64,000 nucleotides of DNA, taken from Virgibacillus ndiopensis. Lineage in GTDB: Bacteria; Bacillota; Bacilli; Bacillales; Amphibacillaceae. The stretch covers positions 868,001 to 932,000 of the forward strand of contig NZ_FZMZ01000005.1 of NCBI RefSeq assembly GCF_900187325.1, given 5' to 3'. Both the position numbers and the translations under genes were made by a program. Below are positions 10,208 through 18,534 of this stretch, in pieces. A model generated the notes under the pieces. That model was given only the letters and a program-made list of their open reading frames with translations, had not been told where the DNA came from and ran no database searches. Position 1 is the stretch's first letter. Every line of letters begins with the position of its first letter.

Positions 10208-11248
10208 TTAATCAACTGTAGGACGAGATGATACATTCGGATGGGAACGGAAATGTTGAATGTATTCTAAAGATTTACCTGTTCCAATTGCCACACTATC
10301 TAATGGATCGTCCGTAACAAAAACAGGCATTTTCGTCTCATCACTTATAACTTGATCTAAATTTCGTAAAAGAGCCCCTCCACCTGAGAGAACAATTCCG
10401 CGGTCCATAATATCAGCCGCAAGCTCTGGTGGTGTTTTTTCTAAGGTAAACTTAACTGCTTCAATAATTTCAGCTACTGTATCTTGTAATGAAGCTGCAA
10501 TTTCTTTTGCTGTAATAGAAATAGTTTTTGGTAAGCCTGTCAATAAGTCACGTCCACGTATTTCTACTTCTTCGTTCTCCATTACCTCTCCAGCCGTACC
10601 AATATCCATTTTAATTGACTCTGCAGAGCGTTCACCAATCATTAAATTGTATGTTTTCCGGATATATTGAATAATAGCTTCATCCATATCATCACCAGCT
10701 GTACGAATCGATTGACTAGTAACAATCCCGCCAAGTGATATTACAGCTACCTCGGTAGTTCCTCCACCAATATCAACAATCATACTACCCGTCGGTTCCC
10801 AAACTGGTAGACCTGCCCCAATTGCAGCTGCAAACGGTTCAGCAATAGGAAATGCCTCTTTTGCACCTGCTTGTTTTGTAGCATCAATTACAGCACGCTC
10901 CTCAACCATTGTAATTCCTGATGGAACACAAATCATTACGTTTGGTTTTCTAGCAAAGAGAGAGCGTTTGCGCATAGCTTTTTTAATATAATATTTCATC
11001 ATAACAGCAGTAGTATCATAATCTGCAATCACCCCATCCTTCATCGGTCTGATCACAGATATATTCCCTGGTGTTCTGCCAATCATGTTTCGAGCCGAAC
11101 TACCAACCGCTTCTATATCTCCTGTTGCAATGTTTTTTGCAACAACAGAAGGTTCTCTTACAACAACACCTTTCCCTTTAACAAAAACAAGCGTGTTTGC
11201 TGTACCTAAATCAATACCTAAATCCTGTGAAAAACTGATTCTTCCCAA
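10208..11248 (-). CDS. mreB: Rod shape-determining actin homologue MreB
   Basis: Actin-like ATPase that guides lateral wall synthesis. Phosphate-binding motifs are clear: [14 protein letters not shown] near the start, [17 protein letters not shown] in the middle, and [13 protein letters not shown] near the end. I choose the TTG at 11248 as start: AAAGGGAG lies 6 bases before it, and the protein then begins [11 protein letters not shown], close to other MreB starts. An in-frame ATG ten codons upstream has no good ribosome site. This gives 346 residues. Confidence 0.95.
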   Translation of the reverse strand: MGRISFSQDLGIDLGTANTLVFVKGKGVVVREPSVVAKNIATGDIEAVGSSARNMIGRTPGNISVIRPMKDGVIADYDTTAVMMKYYIKKAMRKRSLFARKPNVMICVPSGITMVEERAVIDATKQAGAKEAFPIAEPFAAAIGAGLPVWEPTGSMIVDIGGGTTEVAVISLGGIVTSQSIRTAGDDMDEAIIQYIRKTYNLMIGERSAESIKMDIGTAGEVMENEEVEIRGRDLLTGLPKTISITAKEIAASLQDTVAEIIEAVKFTLEKTPPELAADIMDRGIVLSGGGALLRNLDQVISDETKMPVFVTDDPLDSVAIGTGKSLEYIQHFRSHPNVSSRPTVD

Positions 11249-11392
11249 AAATATCTCCCTTTCCAAAAACACATTCATATGTTGTAGCTTTACTATATCT
11301 ATTTATTATATGTAATGCAATGTAATACTCTCTATAATTGTATATTTTTTCCATTAATGTAATTAAATACATGTCACGTAAAAATCACAATA

Positions 11393-11425
11393 AGCGCCAC
11401 TTTCAACAGAAATTGAAAAATGGCG
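11393..11425 (-). terminator. Hairpin between radC and mreB
   Basis: Stem with arms GCGCCACTTTCAA and TTGAAAAATGGCGC around a 6-base loop, downstream of radC. The T-run is weak, so termination may be partial or the hairpin may serve as an RNA-stability element. The remaining 11279-11501 region holds the mreB promoter area; I see no gene there. Confidence 0.5.
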
Positions 11426-11501
11426 CCAATTTGTTTGTTTGTCTATAATATTATACGAAAAAAATAAAAAAATAGATAGTGTTATAAGCATATTTTAATA
11501 A

Positions 11502-12191
11502 CTAAAGATAACCTTTTTCTTTTAGGGAGACAAATTTACGGTCACCAATAACCAAGTGATCCAATAGTTCAATGCCGATCATCTTTCCAGATTCAACTAA
11601 ACGTCTTGTAACTTGAATATCTTCCTGTGAAGGGGTTGGATCGCCAGAGGGATGATTATGTGCACAAATTATTGATGCTGCAGATCGTTTCACAGCTTCA
11701 CGATAAACCTCTCGAGGGTGGACAATCGATGCATTCAAGCTTCCTATAAAAATAGTTTGCCTGTGGATTATTTGATTCTTGGTGTTAAGGAACAATACAA
11801 CAAAATGTTCCTGATTTAACCCGCGCATTTCTTCCATTATATAATCTGCTCCATCCTCTGGTGATCGAATAACATACCGTTCAGTTGGTTTATATTGATT
11901 CATTCGCTTACCAAGTTCAATTGCAGATAAGATCAGAACACCTTTTGCGGAACCAATCCCTTTTATTGCCGTAAGTTCCTCAATTGTGGCATCTTTTAAC
12001 AGATTTAATCCCTCAAAATGCATTAATACTCGTTGTGATAATGTCATAACTGATTCTTCTTTTGTACCACTACCTAGTAAGATCGCTAATAATTCCTGAT
12101 TCGACAAATGACTGGATCCAAGATTTAATAGCCGCTCGCGCGGACGGTCCTCTTTTGGTACATCCTTTATCATAATTGAAGAAATAGCCAT
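11502..12191 (-). CDS. radC: RadC family JAMM-domain protein
   Basis: Conserved protein historically tied to DNA repair, but its true function is unresolved. Residues ~1-75 carry a helix-hairpin-helix region (IKGIGSAKGVLILSAIELG). Residues ~105-229 form a JAB1/MPN metalloprotease-like domain with the zinc motif AHNHPSGDPTPSQED. The 229 residues match the family. In B. subtilis maf lies between spoIIB and radC; here that gene is absent and spoIIB follows directly after ~200 bases. Confidence 0.93.
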   Translation of the reverse strand: MAISSIMIKDVPKEDRPRERLLNLGSSHLSNQELLAILLGSGTKEESVMTLSQRVLMHFEGLNLLKDATIEELTAIKGIGSAKGVLILSAIELGKRMNQYKPTERYVIRSPEDGADYIMEEMRGLNQEHFVVLFLNTKNQIIHRQTIFIGSLNASIVHPREVYREAVKRSAASIICAHNHPSGDPTPSQEDIQVTRRLVESGKMIGIELLDHLVIGDRKFVSLKEKGYL

Positions 12192-12388
12192 AATCTGTCC
12201 TCCCTTATTTTGATATATTTATCTTAGTTAGATAGGCATTTTCAGGCAAATTATCAAAAATAAGTTTTATAGCTATTTCTACACAAGAAAATTGAAAAAT
12301 CGCTTAGCGAAAATTTGATTTTACCTCTATTTCCATGTGGCAAAATATAAAAGCAGATAGTTGAACAAACCCACTTTGTCATATATTG

Positions 12389-13321
12389 TTATTTAGACAA
12401 GGAAGTTTCATATTGTTTCCACTGATTTAAGAGAATAATTTGTGCTCTTTGCTGATTAACTTCAGAAAATTGTTTGTAGCTATTCTTCAATACGTCAAAA
12501 AAACTAGATAAACGATCCGATTGCTTAGGATAACGATCCAATAAGCTTTTCCACGAATCTGTTGAAATCACCTCTTGACCTGTTACTGCCATTAACGATT
12601 CATACCATAAATCTCTAAAGGAATGGATCCACTCGCCTTCCTCTTTTGTTAAACTTTTTTGAATTTCACTTGTACTCCATTCTTTTACATATATTTCAAA
12701 ATCTTTTTCTTTTAAACTTTTTGCCTGTTCTTTCGCATGCTCTTTTGTGCTTGATAAACCAGCTAATAAATAATATTTTCCATCACGCTTCCATAACATT
12801 GTTCCAAATCCAGATTTATCGTATTTTTTTGCCCATTCATTTGCATTTGTCTCATTTGAAAAGACCCCTGCTTGTAAAACATAACCGTTTATTTGTTCAA
12901 AGGTAACATTTGATACAGCACTTTCCGTGGTATTTCCAGATGCACTACTATTATTTTCATTATTATTTAATAATTGGTTTGGTACATTTCCTGTGCCACT
13001 TACTTCTTTCCCAATACCAACAAACATGTTAAGCATAATAATTCCCAAACATAAACCTATAACTAAAGCGGAAACTGTCGCAAAAATGATAGGCTTATAT
13101 ATACTAAACCTACTTTTGTCCATCGATTCACCTACATAACCATTAATTTCATAATCATGCTGTCTAGCTAAAGTTGGAATAGTGTTATCTTTATTAGATG
13201 AATCTTCTATAGTTGCTGCTTGTTCTCTATCATACATATACACATCTCTTTTGTCGGCATTTCGATTAATTTTTGTTTTTTTACCGTTAATCCATAATAT
13301 AATTGGTTTTTTCTTTTTCAC
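12389..13321 (-). CDS. spoIIB: Stage II sporulation protein B (SPOR domain)
   Basis: Helps septal peptidoglycan thinning and engulfment. The N-terminus begins with the SpoIIB-type basic stretch KKKKPIILWINGKKTKINRN. A cytoplasmic acidic segment follows, then one membrane helix at ~residues 77-101 (IIFATVSALVIGLCLGIIML). After a Ser/Asn-rich linker comes a SPOR domain (~145-220, GYVLQAGVFSNETNANEWAK), which binds denuded glycan. Residues 225-310 form a helical tail. It starts at GTG. Assignment rests on the architecture plus the position beside radC. Confidence 0.85.
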   Translation of the reverse strand: MKKKKPIILWINGKKTKINRNADKRDVYMYDREQAATIEDSSNKDNTIPTLARQHDYEINGYVGESMDKSRFSIYKPIIFATVSALVIGLCLGIIMLNMFVGIGKEVSGTGNVPNQLLNNNENNSSASGNTTESAVSNVTFEQINGYVLQAGVFSNETNANEWAKKYDKSGFGTMLWKRDGKYYLLAGLSSTKEHAKEQAKSLKEKDFEIYVKEWSTSEIQKSLTKEEGEWIHSFRDLWYESLMAVTGQEVISTDSWKSLLDRYPKQSDRLSSFFDVLKNSYKQFSEVNQQRAQIILLNQWKQYETSLSK

Positions 13322-13450
13322 AATTTCCCCTCACTTTGCTGCTTTTTTAAACTCTAGCATATGCACAATAAAAAGTAAGAGGAGATTTGTCACTCTTTTA
13401 AAAAATTGTTCAACATAAAATGATATTCTTTTCTATAAAAACGCATAAAA

Positions 13451-13485
13451 ACACCGGAAAATTTCTAGTTTTAATTTCCCGGTGT
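13451..13485 (-). terminator. Terminator after the diguanylate cyclase gene
   Basis: Stem ACACCGG...CCGGTGT extended by A/T pairs, with a T-rich exit on the minus strand, just past the stop at 13499. Confidence 0.75.
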
Positions 13486-13498
13486 CTTAAGCTATAAT

Positions 13499-15241
13499 TT
13501 ATGAAGTTTGAAATTCCCCATAGACTGCCACCCTATTTCTACCTTTTCGTTTTGCTCCAATATACATAGCACGATCGGCATGCCGAATCAATTCACTAGG
13601 AGATTCACAATCTAAAGGGTATGTTGCAATACCAATACTTGCAGTCACAGATACTTCTACTTTTTCGCAATGATTCAGGATATGTTTTTCAACTGGAAAA
13701 GAAATACCTTCAATATTCTTCCGTAACGATTCTGCTAGTTTACTAGCTTGAGGTAAATCAATACCAGGTAGGAAAACTACAAATTCCTCACCACCATATC
13801 GCGCAATTAAACCAAAATCGCCAAATTGTACAATTAAACGATTAGCAACCTGACAAAGTATCTCATTTCCGGCTTCGTGTCCATACCTGTCGTTTATTGC
13901 TTTAAAATGATCTAAGTCTAGTAGTAATAATGATGACTTTTCACCGTCATCCATATCTGTTAGTTTATTGAAATGATTATTTAACGCACTTTCAAAATAA
14001 CGATAATTATATAATTGTGTTAAACTGTCACGCTCACTTTTGGCTTTTGTATCTTCATAATTTTTCGCATTTTCTATTGCAACACCTAAATAGTTTGTTA
14101 AGATATCTAAAATACGAAAATGTGACTTGTCGAATGCCTTTCGCTTCTTTGAAACTAATGTGACTACCCCTGTAATACTGTCCCCGTATTCTACTGGTAA
14201 CGATAAAATACTTTCTGTGCCTACAGGAATTTTTGGGTTGTTAATCGGTCCCCACTCTGTTGAGCTACTGTACATTATTGGTTTTCTTGTTGCCCAAACC
14301 TTACCACTAAAAGCTTCATTCCGTTCTATATAATCACTGTTCAGCATACTATTATTCTTGGTATCTACAAACCGGACAAGTTCTAAGTACTGATTATCAA
14401 CTACAACATATATATAGGCGAAATCCATTGGTAAAATTCGATCAAGTTCAGAAATAAATACATTATAGACTTCATTTACCTCTAGTCGTTTCGTTAATTG
14501 ATGGCCTATTTCTCCTGTTCGCTTTAAATATCGATTAATTTCCTGATAAGAATATAATAGTTTAAAAATAATTGAAATAGATATAAACGGAATACCCAAA
14601 TAAAAAATAGCCTCTCTACCTATTTCTGTAAAAAGTACAAATAATACAAAGCCGACTGGTAACACTAATAATGAAGAGGCAGCCTCCCAAAATAAACCTT
14701 TATCAAAAATTTTAACCTTCTGCTTATGTAAGTACCTTTGAAGTAGTTTTAATATCAATTGATTTGTAACAAAAACCGTAATGACATAACCAAGTATAGG
14801 AATAAGACCGTTTAATGAATGATAATTTTTTGCTTGATGATCCCCACCTAATAACCAAAATACATTGGCAGAAATAAAAGATACGATAGCAAACATCAAC
14901 ATATTTAATGGAAAACGATAAAGTTCTTTTTTACCAATCTTCAAATTGAGTAATAAAGTTAATATCGTTAGTTGTGTCAAAATGGTTTCAACTATAAGCC
15001 CAAATGATAAAAAGACTGCCATACTAATTCCATTAATGAAAAATATCGGATTATTATTTATTGTTAATGGAAATAAAGCAACAATACACATGAAAACAGC
15101 AAATAAAAATATATCAATCCATTGACCTTCTATGTTAATACTAGAGTATTCATACGATAACCATAGCAATAATGGCCAAATTAAGAGCCAAATGAACCAG
15201 AGTGTATATATTTTTCTTCTAGTTATCATTTGCCTATGCAT
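13499..15241 (-). CDS. Membrane-bound GAF-GGDEF diguanylate cyclase
   Basis: Predicted to make cyclic di-GMP from two GTP. The 580-residue protein has about six to seven membrane helices in residues ~10-230. A GAF domain follows (~250-390, ending GVAIENAKNYEDTKAKSERD). The GGDEF domain covers ~405-570, with DLDHFKAINDRYGH and the intact active-site loop RYGGEEF (GGEEF at 483-487). The RxxD inhibitory site expected five residues before GGEEF reads GDFG, so product inhibition at the I-site is probably absent. The gene stands alone between spoIIB and folC, with its own terminator. The GAF ligand is unknown. Confidence 0.88.
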   Translation of the reverse strand: MHRQMITRRKIYTLWFIWLLIWPLLLWLSYEYSSINIEGQWIDIFLFAVFMCIVALFPLTINNNPIFFINGISMAVFLSFGLIVETILTQLTILTLLLNLKIGKKELYRFPLNMLMFAIVSFISANVFWLLGGDHQAKNYHSLNGLIPILGYVITVFVTNQLILKLLQRYLHKQKVKIFDKGLFWEAASSLLVLPVGFVLFVLFTEIGREAIFYLGIPFISISIIFKLLYSYQEINRYLKRTGEIGHQLTKRLEVNEVYNVFISELDRILPMDFAYIYVVVDNQYLELVRFVDTKNNSMLNSDYIERNEAFSGKVWATRKPIMYSSSTEWGPINNPKIPVGTESILSLPVEYGDSITGVVTLVSKKRKAFDKSHFRILDILTNYLGVAIENAKNYEDTKAKSERDSLTQLYNYRYFESALNNHFNKLTDMDDGEKSSLLLLDLDHFKAINDRYGHEAGNEILCQVANRLIVQFGDFGLIARYGGEEFVVFLPGIDLPQASKLAESLRKNIEGISFPVEKHILNHCEKVEVSVTASIGIATYPLDCESPSELIRHADRAMYIGAKRKGRNRVAVYGEFQTS

Positions 15242-15324
15242 CTCCTATCAATAATTGACAAAAATGTGACTTTATGCTCATTTATTAAAAACTTTCAGAT
15301 AATGATAATGTATCACAGTAACTG

Positions 15325-16608
15325 TTATTTTACAAAATATTTCCTAACATTTACTATAAAATGTAAAGAACCGGTAACAAAAAAGATTTGATTTACAGTA
15401 TGGTTTTCTTTGATTTTTTCCATACTATCTTTCCAGTTATAACTTAATAGTTTATTCTCCATTTCAAATAAGTGATATAAATCCTCACCTTTGGCCGCTC
15501 TTGGATGATCGAAAGTTGTTACCGTAATAGATGCAAAATGTCTACTAAGCTTGTTTAACATCACTTCTAAGTCTTTATCTTTAAATCCTGCAAAAATAAT
15601 ATGTTTCTCTTTATCGGGGTAATTGTTTAAAGCGGTTTGAATAAAAGAATTTATGCCTGCTTCATTATGTGCACCATCTATAACTACAGTAGGATTCACA
15701 GATACCACTTCAAATCTTCCTGGAGCCTGTGATAGATTTATCCCCATTAAAGCCTTTGACCAATTTAGTTCGACACCGATTTCCTCTAACTGCACAAGAC
15801 TCATAACTGCTAGAGATGCATTCCTTAATTGATGTTCACCGTGCATTTGAATTGACACTTTAAATTTATAATGATTACCACCGCTCCACAAAAATGTTTG
15901 GTTTGATGTCGTTTTTTCGATAATTTCATAGTTAAAATCTGTTGCCAATTGCTTTACTGGTGCACTTTTTTTTGATGCTTCATTACATATAACAGATAAT
16001 GCGTCTTTTCGCATATCGCCTATAATGACTGGTACATTTTCTTTAATTATTCCGGCTTTATGATAAGCAATTTTTTCTTGTGTTTCACCTAAAAATGCAA
16101 TATGATCTTTTGCTACATTTGTTATAATAGACAATATAGGTTTAAAACAATTAGTTGTATCTTCTCTACCACCCATACCTGTTTCTATCAATGCAAAATC
16201 AACATTTTTCGCAAAATAGACGAAAGCAAGTGCGGTTAATATTTCAAATTCAGTAGGATGGTTGTGATCATTATCAAGTTTTTGTATGGCAGGATGCATC
16301 TCATTTAATAGTGAAATGAACATTTGTTCACTTATTGGATTGTCATCGATAAAAATGTATCCAGTTAGCCCTTCCATGCTTGGAGACGTAAATACACCAA
16401 CATGAAACCCATTACAAATAAGTGCATTTTTCAAAAAATTTATTGAGGAACCTTTTCCATTTGTTCCCGCCACATGAATTGCATTTATTTTATCTTGCGG
16501 GTTATTAAGTAAATGAAGTAATTGGTTTATTCTATCTAAACCTGGCTTTATACCATAACTTTTTCTAATCTCAAAAAAAGCTTTAACCTGCTGAAAATTA
16601 TTAAACAT
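15325..16608 (-). CDS. folC: Folylpolyglutamate / dihydrofolate synthase
   Basis: Adds glutamate to dihydropteroate and to tetrahydrofolates. Mur-ligase type: ATP loop AGTNGKGSSINFLKNAL near residue 45, then ALIETGMGGREDTTNCF, and the C-terminal domain with VVIDGAHNEAGINSF and FAGFKDKDLEVML. The 427 residues match the family. It is divergent from the ATP-grasp gene at 16712, with ~100 bases of shared control region. In B. subtilis folC lies close to valS, and this order is kept apart from the inserted ATP-grasp genes. Confidence 0.95.
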   Translation of the reverse strand: MFNNFQQVKAFFEIRKSYGIKPGLDRINQLLHLLNNPQDKINAIHVAGTNGKGSSINFLKNALICNGFHVGVFTSPSMEGLTGYIFIDDNPISEQMFISLLNEMHPAIQKLDNDHNHPTEFEILTALAFVYFAKNVDFALIETGMGGREDTTNCFKPILSIITNVAKDHIAFLGETQEKIAYHKAGIIKENVPVIIGDMRKDALSVICNEASKKSAPVKQLATDFNYEIIEKTTSNQTFLWSGGNHYKFKVSIQMHGEHQLRNASLAVMSLVQLEEIGVELNWSKALMGINLSQAPGRFEVVSVNPTVVIDGAHNEAGINSFIQTALNNYPDKEKHIIFAGFKDKDLEVMLNKLSRHFASITVTTFDHPRAAKGEDLYHLFEMENKLLSYNWKDSMEKIKENHTVNQIFFVTGSLHFIVNVRKYFVK

Positions 16609-16711
16609 ACGAACACCGCTTTTCTAATAATAGGTCATGCATTACATAATACTACACAAAAAACTTACTGCAACAAAAATTTTACGTAATTGAAATGAGA
16701 GGATAACTATT

Positions 16712-17620
16712 TTGAACATAAATGGATGGATTATATATAACGGTCACTTACCAGGGAATAAATTTGCTGATTTTGCGGAATGGTTACAACGTGCAGCTTT
16801 CAAGCAAAACATTGATACAGTTATTTATAAAAATAATGACCTACTCACCTATTTTGGTAACACTCACCTTGCTTTACTTGATGAACATACATTACCAGAC
16901 TTTGTTATATTTACGGATAAGGATATCTATTTGGCTAAACAATTAGAATTACTTGGAGTTCGTGTGTTTAATAGCTCTAAAGCTATCGAATTAAGTGATG
17001 ACAAAATTGCTACATACCAAGCTTTAGCTAAATATAAATTACCTATCCCTAAAACAATTGTGGCACCAAAGATATTTCCAAACACAATCGAAATTGATCG
17101 CAGCTTTTCGCAATTCGCTATCGAAACATTAGGTTTTCCAATGATACTCAAAGAAGCATTCGGATCTTTTGGTGAACAAGTTTATTTAGCTCATAATCAA
17201 GAAGAAATGTTGACTAAAATTACAGAAATACTTGGAAAACCGTTTGTGTTTCAGGAATTTATATCCTCAAGTTATGGCAGAGATATGCGGTTACATGTAG
17301 TTGGTGACCAGGTAGTTGCAGCGATGATTCGAAATGCAGCTGATGACTTCAGAGCAAATGTTACAGCAGGAGGAACGATGCAATCATACGAACCATCTGA
17401 AGAAGAAACAGAATTAGCTATAGCAGCAACGAAAGCCATTGGAGCAGATTTTTCCGGGGTTGATTTATTATTTGGACCAGATAATAAACCTCTGATTTGT
17501 GAGATAAACTCAAATGCACATATTCGTAACATTTATGACTGTACAAAAATTAATGTTGCTGATTTTATTATCGAGCACATTATTAATACGCTTGAAAGAG
17601 ATCAGGGGCGTTTATTATGA
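16712..17620 (+). CDS. RimK-like ATP-grasp ligase, first of a tandem pair
   Basis: Predicted ATP-dependent carboxylate-amine ligase with unknown substrates. The N-terminal ~100 residues form a preATP-grasp domain starting INGWIIYNG. The ATP-grasp core spans ~105-295: glycine-rich loop EAFGSFGEQVYL, adenine lid region PFVFQEFISSSYGRDMRLHV, a RimK-type DFRANVTAGGTM segment, and the metal-binding CEINSNAH (Glu and Asn ligands present). It has 302 residues and starts at TTG nine bases after GAGAGG. Its end overlaps the next gene by ATGA, so the two are translationally coupled. It lies opposite folC, which hints at, but does not prove, a glutamylation role. Confidence 0.8.
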   Translation: MNINGWIIYNGHLPGNKFADFAEWLQRAAFKQNIDTVIYKNNDLLTYFGNTHLALLDEHTLPDFVIFTDKDIYLAKQLELLGVRVFNSSKAIELSDDKIATYQALAKYKLPIPKTIVAPKIFPNTIEIDRSFSQFAIETLGFPMILKEAFGSFGEQVYLAHNQEEMLTKITEILGKPFVFQEFISSSYGRDMRLHVVGDQVVAAMIRNAADDFRANVTAGGTMQSYEPSEEETELAIAATKAIGADFSGVDLLFGPDNKPLICEINSNAHIRNIYDCTKINVADFIIEHIINTLERDQGRLL

Positions 17621-18495
17621 AGTATTTAGGATGGTTGATTTATAATAAGAAAGATGCTATTCAAAACAACGCTTATATTAATTGGTTTATTGAAGAAGCA
17701 CGTCTTCAAAATATTACACTTGAGCTTATTTTACGAGAAGAATTAACAATAGGTATTACAAACAATCAGCGAAGTGTCCGCTATCAGAACGAGGACATAC
17801 ACTTGCCCGATTTTGCAGTTGTTCGTACTATTGATCCATTTTTAAGTTTGCATTTAGAGTCGTGTGGTATCCTTGTACTGAATTCTTCTGGTATTTCCAC
17901 TCTATGTAACAATAAAGCTTTATCTCATCACTATATTCATAATCTTGAGCTTCCAATGGTTGATACAATGTTTATCCAAAAAGGAAGTATCCCTACCACA
18001 CCACCGATTCCTTATCCGTTCATAGTCAAAGAAGTAGCGGGACGGGGTGGAAAGCAGGTTTATTTTATCAATCATAAACAAGAGTGGGAAAATTGTATTT
18101 CGTCAATATCTTCAAGCGAGATTATTATTCAATCGTGTAACGTAACACTTGGACAAGATATTCGTGTGTTCGTTGTAGGTACAGAAATTGTTGGTGCCGT
18201 TAAACGAGAAAGTTCCTCCGATTTTCGAGCAAATTATAAACTCGGTGGCTCAGCAGAATGGTACCAACTTTCGATTAAAGAATTTGACATCGTAAAAAAG
18301 ATTATAAATAATTTTGACTTCGATATGGTCGGTATTGATTTTTTAATTGGTAAAGATGGCGCGTTTTTGTTTAATGAAATAGAAGATATTGTCGGCTCCA
18401 GAACACTAAGTGCAGTAAGTGATGTTAATATCTTAAAAAAGTATGTTACGCATATAAAAAGAAAACTTTCCATCAAACATTTGAAAGTACATTAA
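17617..18495 (+). CDS. RimK-like ATP-grasp ligase, second of a tandem pair
   Basis: Paralogue of the preceding gene: the same opening (LGWLIYNKK against NGWIIYNG), the same length class (292 residues) and the same domain order. Core motifs are the loop EVAGRGGKQVYFI, the segment LGQDIRVFVVGTEIVGAVKR and DFRANYKLGGS. At the metal site it reads LFNEIEDIVGSR, so the usual Asn after the catalytic Glu is replaced by Glu/Asp. It is therefore not a recent copy; the pair may form a heteromer or act on successive substrates. No function is recognised. A bidirectional terminator follows at once. Confidence 0.8.
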   Translation: MKYLGWLIYNKKDAIQNNAYINWFIEEARLQNITLELILREELTIGITNNQRSVRYQNEDIHLPDFAVVRTIDPFLSLHLESCGILVLNSSGISTLCNNKALSHHYIHNLELPMVDTMFIQKGSIPTTPPIPYPFIVKEVAGRGGKQVYFINHKQEWENCISSISSSEIIIQSCNVTLGQDIRVFVVGTEIVGAVKRESSSDFRANYKLGGSAEWYQLSIKEFDIVKKIINNFDFDMVGIDFLIGKDGAFLFNEIEDIVGSRTLSAVSDVNILKKYVTHIKRKLSIKHLKVH

Positions 18496-18532
18496 AAAGC
18501 GGAATCTCAATTCAATCTGAGATTCCGCTTTT
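18495..18532. terminator. Bidirectional terminator between ATP-grasp pair and valS
   Basis: Perfect 15-bp stem (AAAAGCGGAATCTCA / TGAGATTCCGCTTTT) with T-runs on both exits; it serves the convergent genes on each side. Confidence 0.9.
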
Positions 18533-18534
18533 GT

